Source: DATBQN01 sp963755825
GTDB taxonomy: Bacteria > Acidobacteriota > Thermoanaerobaculia > Multivoradales > UBA5704
Assembly (NCBI GenBank): GCA_963755825.1
Contig: CAVWLA010000003.1
Location: 1,178,001-1,242,000, forward strand
DNA length: 64,000 bases
Reading direction: 5' to 3'
This document shows, piece by piece, positions 28,764 to 37,020 of the stretch (position 1 is its first letter; each line of letters starts with the position of its first letter). Made by a program: the position numbers and the translations under genes. The notes under the pieces were generated by a model that had not been told where the DNA came from, did not search any database, and saw only the letters and a list, made by a program, of their open reading frames with translations.

Positions 28764-29756
28764 ATGGAACTGGACGTCGCCACTCTCAATACGCAGATGG
28801 AGCGCGAGGCGCTGACGGTCAAGCGGATCGAGGCCGAGCTGCGCAAGGTCATCGTCGGGCAGGACTACCTGCTCGACCGGCTCCTCGTCGCCCTCCTCGC
28901 CCGCGGCCACGTGCTCATCGAAGGGGTGCCGGGGCTCGCCAAGACGCTCGCCGTCAAGACTCTCGCCCAGGCCCTCGCCATCCGCTTCCAGCGCATCCAG
29001 TTCACCCCCGACCTGCTGCCCGCCGACCTCGTCGGCACGCTCATCTACGACCAGCGGACGGGCGAGTTCCTGCCGCGGACGGGCCCGGTCTTCACCAACC
29101 TGCTGCTCGCCGACGAGATCAACCGCGCCCCCGCCAAGGTGCAGTCGGCGCTCCTCGAGTGCATGGAGGAGCGGCAGGTGACGCTCGGCGACCGCAGCTA
29201 CTCGCTCGCCGAGCCGTTCACCGTCCTCGCCACCCAGAACCCCATCGAGCAGGAGGGGACCTACCCGCTCGCCGAGGCGCAGGTCGACCGCTTCATGATG
29301 AAGCTCAAGGTCGGCTACCCGACGCGCGCCGAGGAGGCGGAGATCCTCGACCGCATGCTGGTCGAGCGCGACGACGTGAAGGCGTCGCCGGTCCTCGAGG
29401 CCGAGCACATCCTGGCGCTCAGGAAGACCGCCGACGCGGTCTACCTCGACGGCAAGATCCGCGGCTACATCCTCGACCTCGTCGCCGCCACCCGCAACCC
29501 CAAGGCCGCCGGCCTCCCCGACCTCGCCGACCTCATCTCCTTCGGCGCCTCGCCGCGCGCCACTCTCTACCTCGCCCGCGCCGCCAAGGCGATGGCGCTG
29601 GTGCGCGGCCGCGGCTACGTCATCCCCGAGGACGTCAAGGAGCTGGCGCCGGACGTGCTGCGCCACCGCGTGGTGCCGACCTACGAGGCGGAAGCCGAGG
29701 AGATCTCGCCCGACGCCCTGATCGCCCGGCTCCTCGACCGCATCGAAGTGCCCTAG
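28764..29756 (+). CDS. MoxR-family AAA+ ATPase
   Basis: 330 residues. Walker A GVPGLAKT near 54-61, Walker B LLLADEIN near 113-120, sensor ATQNPIEQEGTYPL and a C-terminal lid with FGASPRATL. MoxR proteins act as chaperone-like ATPases together with VWA-domain proteins. This gene heads a seven-gene unit (DUF58, DUF4381-like, two VWA, TPR, BatD). ATG 28764 has neither a clear SD nor a clear -10; a second ATG at about 28797 is possible. Confidence 0.94.
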   Translation: MELDVATLNTQMEREALTVKRIEAELRKVIVGQDYLLDRLLVALLARGHVLIEGVPGLAKTLAVKTLAQALAIRFQRIQFTPDLLPADLVGTLIYDQRTGEFLPRTGPVFTNLLLADEINRAPAKVQSALLECMEERQVTLGDRSYSLAEPFTVLATQNPIEQEGTYPLAEAQVDRFMMKLKVGYPTRAEEAEILDRMLVERDDVKASPVLEAEHILALRKTADAVYLDGKIRGYILDLVAATRNPKAAGLPDLADLISFGASPRATLYLARAAKAMALVRGRGYVIPEDVKELAPDVLRHRVVPTYEAEAEEISPDALIARLLDRIEVP

Positions 29757-29771
29757 AGCGGAGCGCCCAGG

Positions 29772-30833
29772 ATGTTCGGACTCTTCGCCCGCAAGAAGGT
29801 TCCCGGCGAGGCCGAGCGCCCCAGCCGCTTCGCCCGCCCCCGGCCCACCGGATCGACCGCCGGACCGAACGCCGGACCGCAAGCCGCCGCGCTCGCCGCG
29901 GCCGCCGCCTCCCCCACCACCGCTCTCCCGGCGCGGCCGCCGAGCCGCTCCGGCATCCCCCGCCTCTCTCCCGAGGTGATGAAGAAGGTGCGGCGGATCG
30001 AGATCGCCACCAACCGGCTGGTCGACCAGGGGGTCGCCGGCGATTACCACTCGGTCTTCCGCGGCCGCGGCATGGAGTTCGCCGAGGTGCGCCCCTACCA
30101 GCCGGGCGACGAGGTGCGGACGATCGACTGGAACGTCACCGCGCGCATGGGCGCGCCCTACGTCAAGCAGTACGTCGAGGAGCGCGACCTGACGCTCTTC
30201 CTCGCCATCGACGTCTCGGGGAGCCTCTCCTTCGGCTCGCGGGCGATCCTGAAGCGCGAGATGGCGGCCGAGATCTCGGCGCTGATCGCCTTCGCCGCGG
30301 TGCGCAACCACGACCGCGTCGGCGCCGCGCTGCTCTCCGACGGCCTCGATCTCTTCCTCCCGCCGCAGCGCCGCCGCACCCACGTGCTGCGGCTCGTCCG
30401 CGAGGTGCTCGAGCGGCCGGCGGCGGGCGGCACCGATCTCGAGAGCGGTCTCTCGGCGGTGCTCGCGACGCTCAAGCGCCGCGCCGTGCTCTTCGTCATC
30501 TCCGACTTCCTCGGCACCCCGTGCTCGACGGCGCTCAAAACCGCCGCCCTCCGCCACGACCTCATCACCGTCGAGATCCTCGACCCGCGCGACGTCGAGC
30601 TGCCGGCGGTCGGGCCCGTGGTGCTCCGCGACGCCGAGACCGGCGAGACGGCGCTCGTCGACGGCCGCCGCCTGGGCAAGGCCCACCGCGTGCGGCGCGA
30701 GCGCGAGCGGAGCGAGCTCGCCCAGTTCGTCCGCCGCCTCGGCGCCGACCACCTGACGCTGCGCACCGACCAGCCTTACATCAACACCCTCCTCGCCTTC
30801 TTCGAGCAGCGGCGCAAGAGGCTCGGACGATGA
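29772..30833 (+). CDS. DUF58 domain protein of the moxR/bat locus
   Basis: 353 residues. The DUF58 signature is clear: FAEVRPYQPGDEVRTIDWN near 108-126, then KQYVEERD and a VWA-like LFLAIDVSGSL. An Ala/Pro-rich N-terminal 60 residues precede it. DUF58 proteins accompany MoxR in nearly all bat loci and are thought to link the ATPase with the membrane VWA proteins. Starts 15 bases after moxR; its stop overlaps the next gene's ATG (ATGA). Confidence 0.93.
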   Translation: MFGLFARKKVPGEAERPSRFARPRPTGSTAGPNAGPQAAALAAAAASPTTALPARPPSRSGIPRLSPEVMKKVRRIEIATNRLVDQGVAGDYHSVFRGRGMEFAEVRPYQPGDEVRTIDWNVTARMGAPYVKQYVEERDLTLFLAIDVSGSLSFGSRAILKREMAAEISALIAFAAVRNHDRVGAALLSDGLDLFLPPQRRRTHVLRLVREVLERPAAGGTDLESGLSAVLATLKRRAVLFVISDFLGTPCSTALKTAALRHDLITVEILDPRDVELPAVGPVVLRDAETGETALVDGRRLGKAHRVRRERERSELAQFVRRLGADHLTLRTDQPYINTLLAFFEQRRKRLGR

Positions 30834-32107
30834 GGGACAAGGTAAGAGGCTGCGTATCTCCAAAGCGTAGGGGCGGAGCTTGCCTCCGCCCGCACCCACG
30901 GCAGAGCACGGGCCGGTGTACCCGGAGACGGGCGGAGGCAAGCTCCGCCGGCCTTTGGACACGGGCGGAGGCAAGCTCCGCCGGCCTTTGGACACGGGCG
31001 GAGGAAAGCTCCGCCCCTACCGTGGGGGGCTGCGCGGTGCTGGCGCTCGTCGCGGCGCTCGCGGTCTGCGCCACGAGCGCGGCGGCACAGCCGCTGGCGC
31101 CACCGGCGGCGCCTCCTGCGGCTCCTGCGGCTTCCGCTCCGGGGGTGAAGCAGGCCGTTCCGCCACCGCCGCCGGCGTTCCCGGTCGAGGTCGCCATCGC
31201 GCCGCTGGTCACCGCGCGGGCCGGCGAGGTGACGGTGGGCGACCGGGTGGAGGCGATCCTCACCCTCAAGGTGCCGGCGTCGCGGCTCTCCGGCGAGCCC
31301 CGCTTCCCGGTCTGGCGCGACAGCTGGGGCGACGTCGAGGTGCGCGACAAGCCGGCGGCGCAGAAGATCTCCGAGCAGGGCGGCACGGCGGTCTATCGCC
31401 AGCGCCTCCTCATCGTCCCCTGGAAGGTGGGCCGGCTGACGCTGCCGCCCGCCGTCGTCGCGGTGCCCCTCAGCGACCGCACGGTCGAGGCGCGGACGCC
31501 GGCCGATCTCGCGCTCGACGTCGTCTCGGTGCTGCCAAAGGTCAAGAAGGGCGATCCGCAACCGGAGCCCAAGGGCGCCGCGCCGATGGTGCCGCTGCCG
31601 CTCGGCAGCCGCTTCTGGTGGACGGCGGCGGGCTTCGCCGCTGCCTGCGCCGTTGCCGGGGCGCTCCTCGTCCTGCGCGAGCGGCGCGCCGCCCGCCTCG
31701 CCGCGGCACCGCCGCTGCCGCCCTTCGAGGCGCTCCTCGTCGAGATCCGCCTTCTCGAGTCGCGCCTCGGCGCCGAGCGCTCGACGCTCGGCATCCATAC
31801 CGATCTGTCGCGCGCTCTCCGCGCCTATCTCGGGCGCACGCTCGCCTTCCCGGCGAGCGAGAGCACCACCGCCGAGATCCAGCGCCAGCTCACCGCGCGC
31901 CGCCTGCCCGCCGCCCTGCCGCGGCGGACGGTCGAGCTGCTCCGCGGCTGCGATCTGGTCAAGTTCGCGCGCCAGGAGGTGGGGCAGGCGCGCACCCACG
32001 AGCGGCTGGAGACCGCGCGCGCCCTCGCCGGCGAGGTCGAGCGGCAGGTCCACCCGCCGGAGGAGAGCGCGGCGGCCGAGGGCTCGCCGTTCGTCAAGGC
32101 CGGCTGA
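30830..32107 (+). CDS. DUF4381-like bat-locus membrane protein with in-frame repeat insertion
   Basis: 425 residues from the ATG 30830 that overlaps the DUF58 stop. Residues about 13-64 are encoded by an inverted-repeat element and contain RAEASSAGLWT repeated in tandem. A signal peptide-like segment follows (LALVAALAVCATSAAAQ), then a Pro/Ala linker, a beta domain, a membrane helix (FWWTAAGFAAACAVAGALLVL, near residue 270) and a cytoplasmic helical domain with LLESRLGAERS and LRAYLGRTL. A GTG at 31022, just after the element, could be a secondary start giving a normal signal peptide. Probably the DUF4381-type partner of the BatA/B proteins. Confidence 0.8.
   Translation: MRDKVRGCVSPKRRGGACLRPHPRQSTGRCTRRRAEASSAGLWTRAEASSAGLWTRAEESSAPTVGGCAVLALVAALAVCATSAAAQPLAPPAAPPAAPAASAPGVKQAVPPPPPAFPVEVAIAPLVTARAGEVTVGDRVEAILTLKVPASRLSGEPRFPVWRDSWGDVEVRDKPAAQKISEQGGTAVYRQRLLIVPWKVGRLTLPPAVVAVPLSDRTVEARTPADLALDVVSVLPKVKKGDPQPEPKGAAPMVPLPLGSRFWWTAAGFAAACAVAGALLVLRERRAARLAAAPPLPPFEALLVEIRLLESRLGAERSTLGIHTDLSRALRAYLGRTLAFPASESTTAEIQRQLTARRLPAALPRRTVELLRGCDLVKFARQEVGQARTHERLETARALAGEVERQVHPPEESAAAEGSPFVKAG
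30867..31020. repeat. 154-bp inverted-repeat (MITE/REP-like) element inside a coding sequence
   Basis: Ends are 25-bp inverted repeats differing at one base (GTAGGGGCGGAGCTT... at the left; ...AAGCTCCGCCCCTAC at the right). Between them a 33-bp unit (GGCCTTTGGACACGGGCG plus GAGGCAAGCTCCGCC) is repeated about twice more. 33 bp equals 11 codons, so the copies keep the host frame. No target-site duplication is obvious. Confidence 0.8.
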
Positions 32108-32141
32108 TGGAGCGCCCGAGAAGCAGCCGAAAGACCCGCCG

Positions 32142-33185
32142 ATGACGACGCCGCTCCCTCATCTCGCCGACCCCTGGTGGCTGCTGCTCCTCGCCGCCCT
32201 GCCGCTCGTCGCCTGGCTGCACCACCGGCGCGGCGGCCTCGGCGCCCTCACCTACAGCCGGCTGCCGGCGGCCGGCGGCCGGGCCGCGGCAGGGGCGACA
32301 ACGGCGGCGCGGCGCTCGCGGCGCGGGGCTCTCCGCCTCCACCTGCCGTTCTACGCCCGCCTGGCGGCGCTCGCCTGCCTGGTCTTCGCGCTCGCCCGGC
32401 CGCAGCTCGGCTACGCCTGGGAGCAGAGCCTCACCGAGGGGATCGACATCGCCGTCGTGCTCGACATCTCGGGCAGCATGGCGGCCGAGGACTTCCAGCC
32501 CGACAACCGCATCGGCGTCGCCAAGAGCGTGGTCAAAGATTTCGTCGACGGGCGCACCGGCGACCGCATCGCGCTCATCGTCTTCTCCGGCACCGCCATG
32601 GTGCGCGCGCCGCTCACCACCGACCACGTCATGCTCGACTCGCTGATCGACGCGGTCGACATCAACAGCCTGCCCGACGGCACGGCGATCGGAGTCGCCC
32701 TCGCCAACGCCGCGGCGCGCCTGAAGAACAGCCCGGCGAAGACCCGCGTCGCCCTCCTCGTCACCGACGGCGTCAACAACACCGGCGAGATCGACCCGAT
32801 GTCGGCGGCGTCGCTCTGCGAGGGCCTCGGCATCCGCGTCTACACCATCGGCGTCGGCTCCTCCGGCCGCGTGCCGGTGCCCTGGCCGATGATCGACCCG
32901 GCGACCGGCCAGAAGGTGGTGCGGCGGATGCTGATGGACGTGCCGGTCGACGAGGTGCTGCTGAAGAAGATCGCCGGCAAGACCGGCGGCCGCTTCTACA
33001 AGGCGACCGACCGCGAGAGCATGCAGCGGATCTTCCACGAGATCGACCAGCTCGAGAAGACGCCGATGCAGGTCAAGCGCTACGTGCGCTACCGCGAGGC
33101 GGCGCCGCCCTTCCTGTGGGCGGGCCTCGCCTTCCTCCTCCTGCCGCTCGCCGCCGCCGCGGCGCGGGTGACGGCCGAGCCATGA
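32142..33185 (+). CDS. batA: VWA-domain membrane protein BatA
   Basis: 347 residues. An N-terminal membrane helix and a second near 75 frame the start (WWLLLLAALPLVAWL); the VWA domain carries the MIDAS motif DISGSM near 108-113, with TSL-type TDG later (LLVTDGVNNTGE), and a C-terminal membrane helix. This is the classic BatA layout: VWA domain in the periplasm between membrane helices. ATG 32142 lies 34 bases after the previous stop. Its stop overlaps batB (ATGA). Confidence 0.92.
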   Translation: MTTPLPHLADPWWLLLLAALPLVAWLHHRRGGLGALTYSRLPAAGGRAAAGATTAARRSRRGALRLHLPFYARLAALACLVFALARPQLGYAWEQSLTEGIDIAVVLDISGSMAAEDFQPDNRIGVAKSVVKDFVDGRTGDRIALIVFSGTAMVRAPLTTDHVMLDSLIDAVDINSLPDGTAIGVALANAAARLKNSPAKTRVALLVTDGVNNTGEIDPMSAASLCEGLGIRVYTIGVGSSGRVPVPWPMIDPATGQKVVRRMLMDVPVDEVLLKKIAGKTGGRFYKATDRESMQRIFHEIDQLEKTPMQVKRYVRYREAAPPFLWAGLAFLLLPLAAAAARVTAEP

Positions 33186-34195
33186 CCTTCGGCGCGCCGC
33201 ACTTCCTCTGGCTCGCGCTCCTCGCCCCGGCGGTCGCAGCTCTCGCGGCATGGGCGTGGCGCCGGCGGCTGGCGGCGGATGCCGCCTGGGCGTCGCGCGG
33301 CCTCTGGGACCGCCTGCTGGCGGACTATCGGCCGCGCCGGCTGGCCCTCTCGGTGGCGCTCCTCGCCCTCGCCGTCCTCGGCGCCGCCCTCGCCCTCGCC
33401 CAGCCGCGCTGGGGGACGAGCCGCCAGAAGGTCGAGCGCCAGGGGGTCGACGTCGTCTTCGTCCTCGACTCCTCGCTCTCCATGGGCGCCTTCGACGCCC
33501 AGCCATCACGGCTCTATGTCGCCAAGGCGCTGGTGCGCCGCATGGCCGAGGCGATGCCGGGCAACCGCGTCGCCCTGGTGCAGGACGAGGGCGAGGGGAT
33601 GGCGCTCACCCCGCTCACCCTCGACGGCGCGGTCATCGACCTGCTGCTCGACACCGTCGAGCCCGGCTCGCTGCCGGACCCCGGCACGCAGATCGCCTCC
33701 GGTCTGGAGACCGCCCTCAAGCTCTTCGGCCAGGGAAGCGAGAAGCACCGCACCATCGTCCTCCTCTCCGACGGCGAGGACTGGGGCGGCGGCCTCGAGC
33801 GCGCCGCCGGCCGCCTCCACGACGAGGGGGTGGTGGTGCACGCGGTGGGGATCGGGACGCCGCAGGGGGCGCCGGTGCCGATCCCCGGCGCGGCCGGCGA
33901 GTTCAAGCACGACGAGAACGGCAAGATGGTGATCAGCCAGCTCCACGAGGAGATCCTGGAGGGGATCGCCCGCGCGACCGGCGGCGCCTACCTGCGGGCG
34001 ACGAGCGCCGCCACCGATCCGGCGCCGATCCTGGCGCGGATCGAGAGCATGCAGAAGCGGACGCTGGAGAGCGACACGCTGGACACCCGCGAGGAGCGCT
34101 TCCAGTGGCCGCTCGCCGCCGCGGTCCTCGCTCTCCTCCTCTATCTCGCGGTGCCGCCGTTCGCGGCGTCGGATAAGCGGAGGACGGCGGGTTGA
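33182..34195 (+). CDS. batB: VWA-domain membrane protein BatB
   Basis: 337 residues, same membrane-VWA-membrane layout as BatA: helices at about 8-26 and 54-75, MIDAS variant DSSLSM near 95-100, LLSDGEDW, and a C-terminal helix (PLAAAVLALLLYLAV). The ATG overlaps the batA stop and its own stop overlaps the next start (TTGA). BatA and BatB are thought to interact in a periplasmic complex of the Bacteroides aerotolerance type; the substrate is not known. Confidence 0.92.
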   Translation: MTFGAPHFLWLALLAPAVAALAAWAWRRRLAADAAWASRGLWDRLLADYRPRRLALSVALLALAVLGAALALAQPRWGTSRQKVERQGVDVVFVLDSSLSMGAFDAQPSRLYVAKALVRRMAEAMPGNRVALVQDEGEGMALTPLTLDGAVIDLLLDTVEPGSLPDPGTQIASGLETALKLFGQGSEKHRTIVLLSDGEDWGGGLERAAGRLHDEGVVVHAVGIGTPQGAPVPIPGAAGEFKHDENGKMVISQLHEEILEGIARATGGAYLRATSAATDPAPILARIESMQKRTLESDTLDTREERFQWPLAAAVLALLLYLAVPPFAASDKRRTAG

Positions 34196-35046
34196 GCGGC
34201 CGGCTCGCCTCGACGCTCCTCGTCGCGGGGCTGTCGCTCCCCTTTTCCTGGCACCTGCCGCGGCCGCATCTGCCGGCGGCCGTCGAGCGCTGGCTCTACA
34301 ACCCGCGCGAGCGGACGCAGAAGGCGATCGCCGCCGCCAAGCAGGGGCAGCAGGGGCGGCGGCAGGCGGTCGACGACCTCGACACCGCGCTGCGCCTGGC
34401 GCCGAACGACCCGCTCGTAAAGTACGACAGCGGCACCGCCCACCTGGCGGACGACGACGCGTCGAGCGCCGCCCATCTCCTCGAAGATGCCGCCCGCGGG
34501 CTCGGCCGCCAGGGCGACCTCGGCCGCGCCGCGGACGCCGACTTCAACTTGGGCAACGCCCACCTCTCCTCCCACGATGCCGCCGCCGCCGTCGAGGCCT
34601 ACAAGCAGGCGCTCCGCGAGGCGCCGGGGAACGCCGACGCCAAATGGAACCTCGAGCTCGCCCTGAGCGAGCGCGAGAAGGAGCAGGCGCGCGCCCGCTC
34701 TCCCAAGGAGGGCAACCGCGGCGACCGCGGCGGCGGCCGCGACAACGGCCCCAAGGGCGGCGGCACCGAGCAGCCGGGCAGCCGCTCGCCGGGCGCCAAC
34801 GGCGATCCCGGCAAGGGCCAGCCGCAGCCCGGCAGCCAGGGGCAGAAGCCCGGCGATCCGGGGCAGGGCGCGGCGCCCAGCGCCGGCCGCCAGCTGCAGC
34901 AGCCGCGCTTCCACGACCTCCCCGAGATGAATGCCGCTGAAGCCTCGACGATCCTCGAGTCGGTCGAGAACCTCGAGCGCCAGCAGCGCCGCGCGCAGGC
35001 GGCGGAGCACGCCCGCCGGCAGACCGGCAAGGTGAAGGACTGGTGA
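34192..35046 (+). CDS. TPR protein of the bat locus (BatC-like)
   Basis: 284 residues, starting at TTG 34192, which overlaps the batB stop. A short export signal (LLVAGLSLPFSW) precedes two or three TPRs (DTALRLAPNDPLVKYD, ADFNLGNAHL, YKQALREAPGNADAKWNLE), then a long Gly/Pro/Gln-rich low-complexity stretch (about 165-240) and a C-terminal helix with LERQQRRAQ. The BatC equivalent normally couples BatA/B with BatD. The stop overlaps the BatD start (GTGA). Confidence 0.88.
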   Translation: MSGRLASTLLVAGLSLPFSWHLPRPHLPAAVERWLYNPRERTQKAIAAAKQGQQGRRQAVDDLDTALRLAPNDPLVKYDSGTAHLADDDASSAAHLLEDAARGLGRQGDLGRAADADFNLGNAHLSSHDAAAAVEAYKQALREAPGNADAKWNLELALSEREKEQARARSPKEGNRGDRGGGRDNGPKGGGTEQPGSRSPGANGDPGKGQPQPGSQGQKPGDPGQGAAPSAGRQLQQPRFHDLPEMNAAEASTILESVENLERQQRRAQAAEHARRQTGKVKDW

Positions 35047-36959
35047 GCGCCGCGCCGGGACACCGCTCCGTCTTCCGCGGGCTCGCCGCGCTCGCCGGGA
35101 TCTGCGGGCCGCTCCTCGCCGCCCTGCTGCTGCCGGCGCCGGCGGCGGCGGAGATCCAGATCTCGGCCGCCCTCTCGGCGGAGTCGGCGGGCGCCGGCGA
35201 GAGCGTCACCTATTCGATCCTCGCCGCCGGCGGCGGCTTCGACAGCCTCGCCTTCGAGCCCTCCATCCGCCTCGAGAACTTCGACTTCGTCGCCGGCCCC
35301 TTCATGGCCGAGCACGTCGAGTTCGTCAACGGTACGCTGTCGCGGAGCTACCGAGTCAGCTGGGAGCTGCGGCCGCACGCGCCGGGGAAGGCGCGCGTCC
35401 ACGCCTCGATCCGCTTGAACGGCCAGGTGAAGGAGCTGCCGCTGCGCGAGCTCGCCGTCGCCGCGGCGGCGGACGCCGCGCCCGCGCCGCAGGCCCCCGG
35501 CGATCCCAACGCGGGCGCCGGTGCCCCCGGCGGCGGCGGCTCGGGCGAGGCGGACGACCCCTTCGGGCGGGTCTTCGGCAGCGACTCGCCTCTCCGCCGC
35601 TTCTTCGAGCCGCCGCGGCCGCGGCCGTCGACTCCGCTCGTCTTCCTGCGCGCCGAGGTGACGCCGCCCCACCCCTGGGTCGGCCAGCAGGCGCTGTGGA
35701 CGCTCTATCTCTACACGCGCGAGGACATCAACGCCATCAACCAGGAGGGCGTGCCGTCGTTCCACGGCTTCTGGGCGAAGGAGGTGCCGCAGCCGCAGAA
35801 CCTGCCGCACGACATGGTGGACGTCGACGGCCAGCGCTTCGCGCGCGTGCCGCTGATGCGCAAGGCGCTCTTCGCCCTCCACTCCGGGCCGATCGCGATC
35901 GACCCGGTCGAGGTCGAGCTGATGGTGCGCCCGCCGCAGAGCGGCTTCTGGGGGGCGACGCTCGACGCGCCGGAGCCGGTGCGGCTCCGCGCCCCGGCGG
36001 TCGTCGTCGACTCGCGGCCGCTGCCGGCGCCGCCGGCGGGCTTCGCGGGGGCGGTGGGGCGGGTGACGCTCCACGCGTCGCTGGCGCCGAGCGACCTCCG
36101 CCTGGGCGAGGCGGCGACCCTGACCGTCACCCTCGCCGGCGACGGCCACCTCTCCGGCGTCCCCGCTCCCGAGCTGGCGCTGCCCAGCGGCCTGAAGCTC
36201 CTGCCGCCCCAGCAGCAGGGCGAGGACGCGCTCGCCGGCACCACCGTCCGCGGCCAGCGGACCTGGAGCTTCGCGGTGATCCCCGAGCGCACCGGCAGCT
36301 ACCGCTTCGCCGTGCCGCCGGTCCCCTATTTCGATCCGCAGAGCGGCGCCTACCGGCTCGCCAGCGCGACGCCCTTCGAGCTCACCGCCCGCTCCGCGCC
36401 GCCCCCATCCACCGCCGCGGCGCCGACGGCGATCTCCCGGGCGATCGCCGCGGCGACGCCGGGGCCGGCCGGCGGCAACCTTCTCGGGGGAGCGGCGTGG
36501 GAGCGGGCGCGCCGCGCCCTGCCGACCGTCCTCCCCTGGCTGCTCGCCCTGCCGCTCGGCGCCGCCGCCTTCGTCGCCCTGGCGCGGCGGCGCTCTCCCG
36601 CCGCCGTGCTCGCGGCGGCGGCGGCCGCCGGACCTGGCGCGGCCGGCGCCCGCGCCCGCGCCGAGGGCCACCTGGCGGCCGCCGCCGGCGAGGAGCGCCC
36701 CCGCCAGGTCGCCGTCGAGATCGAGGCGGCGGTGGGCGAGCTCCTCGGCGAGCGCTGGGGCGTGCCGGCGGCGACGCCGCCCCGCCAGTGGCGGGTGCTG
36801 GCGCTCGCCCGCGGCGCCGACGCCGACGTCGCGGCGGACCTCGGCCGGCTGGCCGACGACCTCCACTACCTGCGCTACGCCCCGCAGCTCTCGGCGATCG
36901 GCCCGCTCAAGGCCGAGGCGCTGGCGAGCGGCCGGCGGCTGCTGCGCCGCCTGCGCTGA
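35043..36959 (+). CDS. BatD-like protein (oxygen-tolerance family)
   Basis: 638 residues. Signal peptide ending near AAAEIQ, then BatD-type beta-sandwich repeats (SAESAGAGESVTYSI; VTPPHPWVGQQALWTLYLY; DLRLGEAATLTVTLAGDGHL), a membrane helix near 497-517 (LPLGAAAFVALA) and a cytoplasmic helical end. Matches BatD of moxR/bat loci in length and layout. The GTG start 35043 overlaps the preceding stop. Last gene of the operon; the next gene has its own promoter. Confidence 0.9.
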   Translation: MSAAPGHRSVFRGLAALAGICGPLLAALLLPAPAAAEIQISAALSAESAGAGESVTYSILAAGGGFDSLAFEPSIRLENFDFVAGPFMAEHVEFVNGTLSRSYRVSWELRPHAPGKARVHASIRLNGQVKELPLRELAVAAAADAAPAPQAPGDPNAGAGAPGGGGSGEADDPFGRVFGSDSPLRRFFEPPRPRPSTPLVFLRAEVTPPHPWVGQQALWTLYLYTREDINAINQEGVPSFHGFWAKEVPQPQNLPHDMVDVDGQRFARVPLMRKALFALHSGPIAIDPVEVELMVRPPQSGFWGATLDAPEPVRLRAPAVVVDSRPLPAPPAGFAGAVGRVTLHASLAPSDLRLGEAATLTVTLAGDGHLSGVPAPELALPSGLKLLPPQQQGEDALAGTTVRGQRTWSFAVIPERTGSYRFAVPPVPYFDPQSGAYRLASATPFELTARSAPPPSTAAAPTAISRAIAAATPGPAGGNLLGGAAWERARRALPTVLPWLLALPLGAAAFVALARRRSPAAVLAAAAAAGPGAAGARARAEGHLAAAAGEERPRQVAVEIEAAVGELLGERWGVPAATPPRQWRVLALARGADADVAADLGRLADDLHYLRYAPQLSAIGPLKAEALASGRRLLRRLR

Positions 36960-37006
36960 GGCGCGGGCGGCGGCGGGACGCAGCCTCGGCTCGTCGTCGC
37001 GTCTTC

Positions 37007-37015
37007 TGCTATTCT
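37007..37015 (+). promoter_or_regulatory. Extended -10 promoter of the GGDEF gene
   Basis: TGC followed by TATTCT (37010-37015), only five bases before ATG 37021; no SD. This predicts a leaderless mRNA. Confidence 0.5.
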
Positions 37016-37020
37016 GCGCA

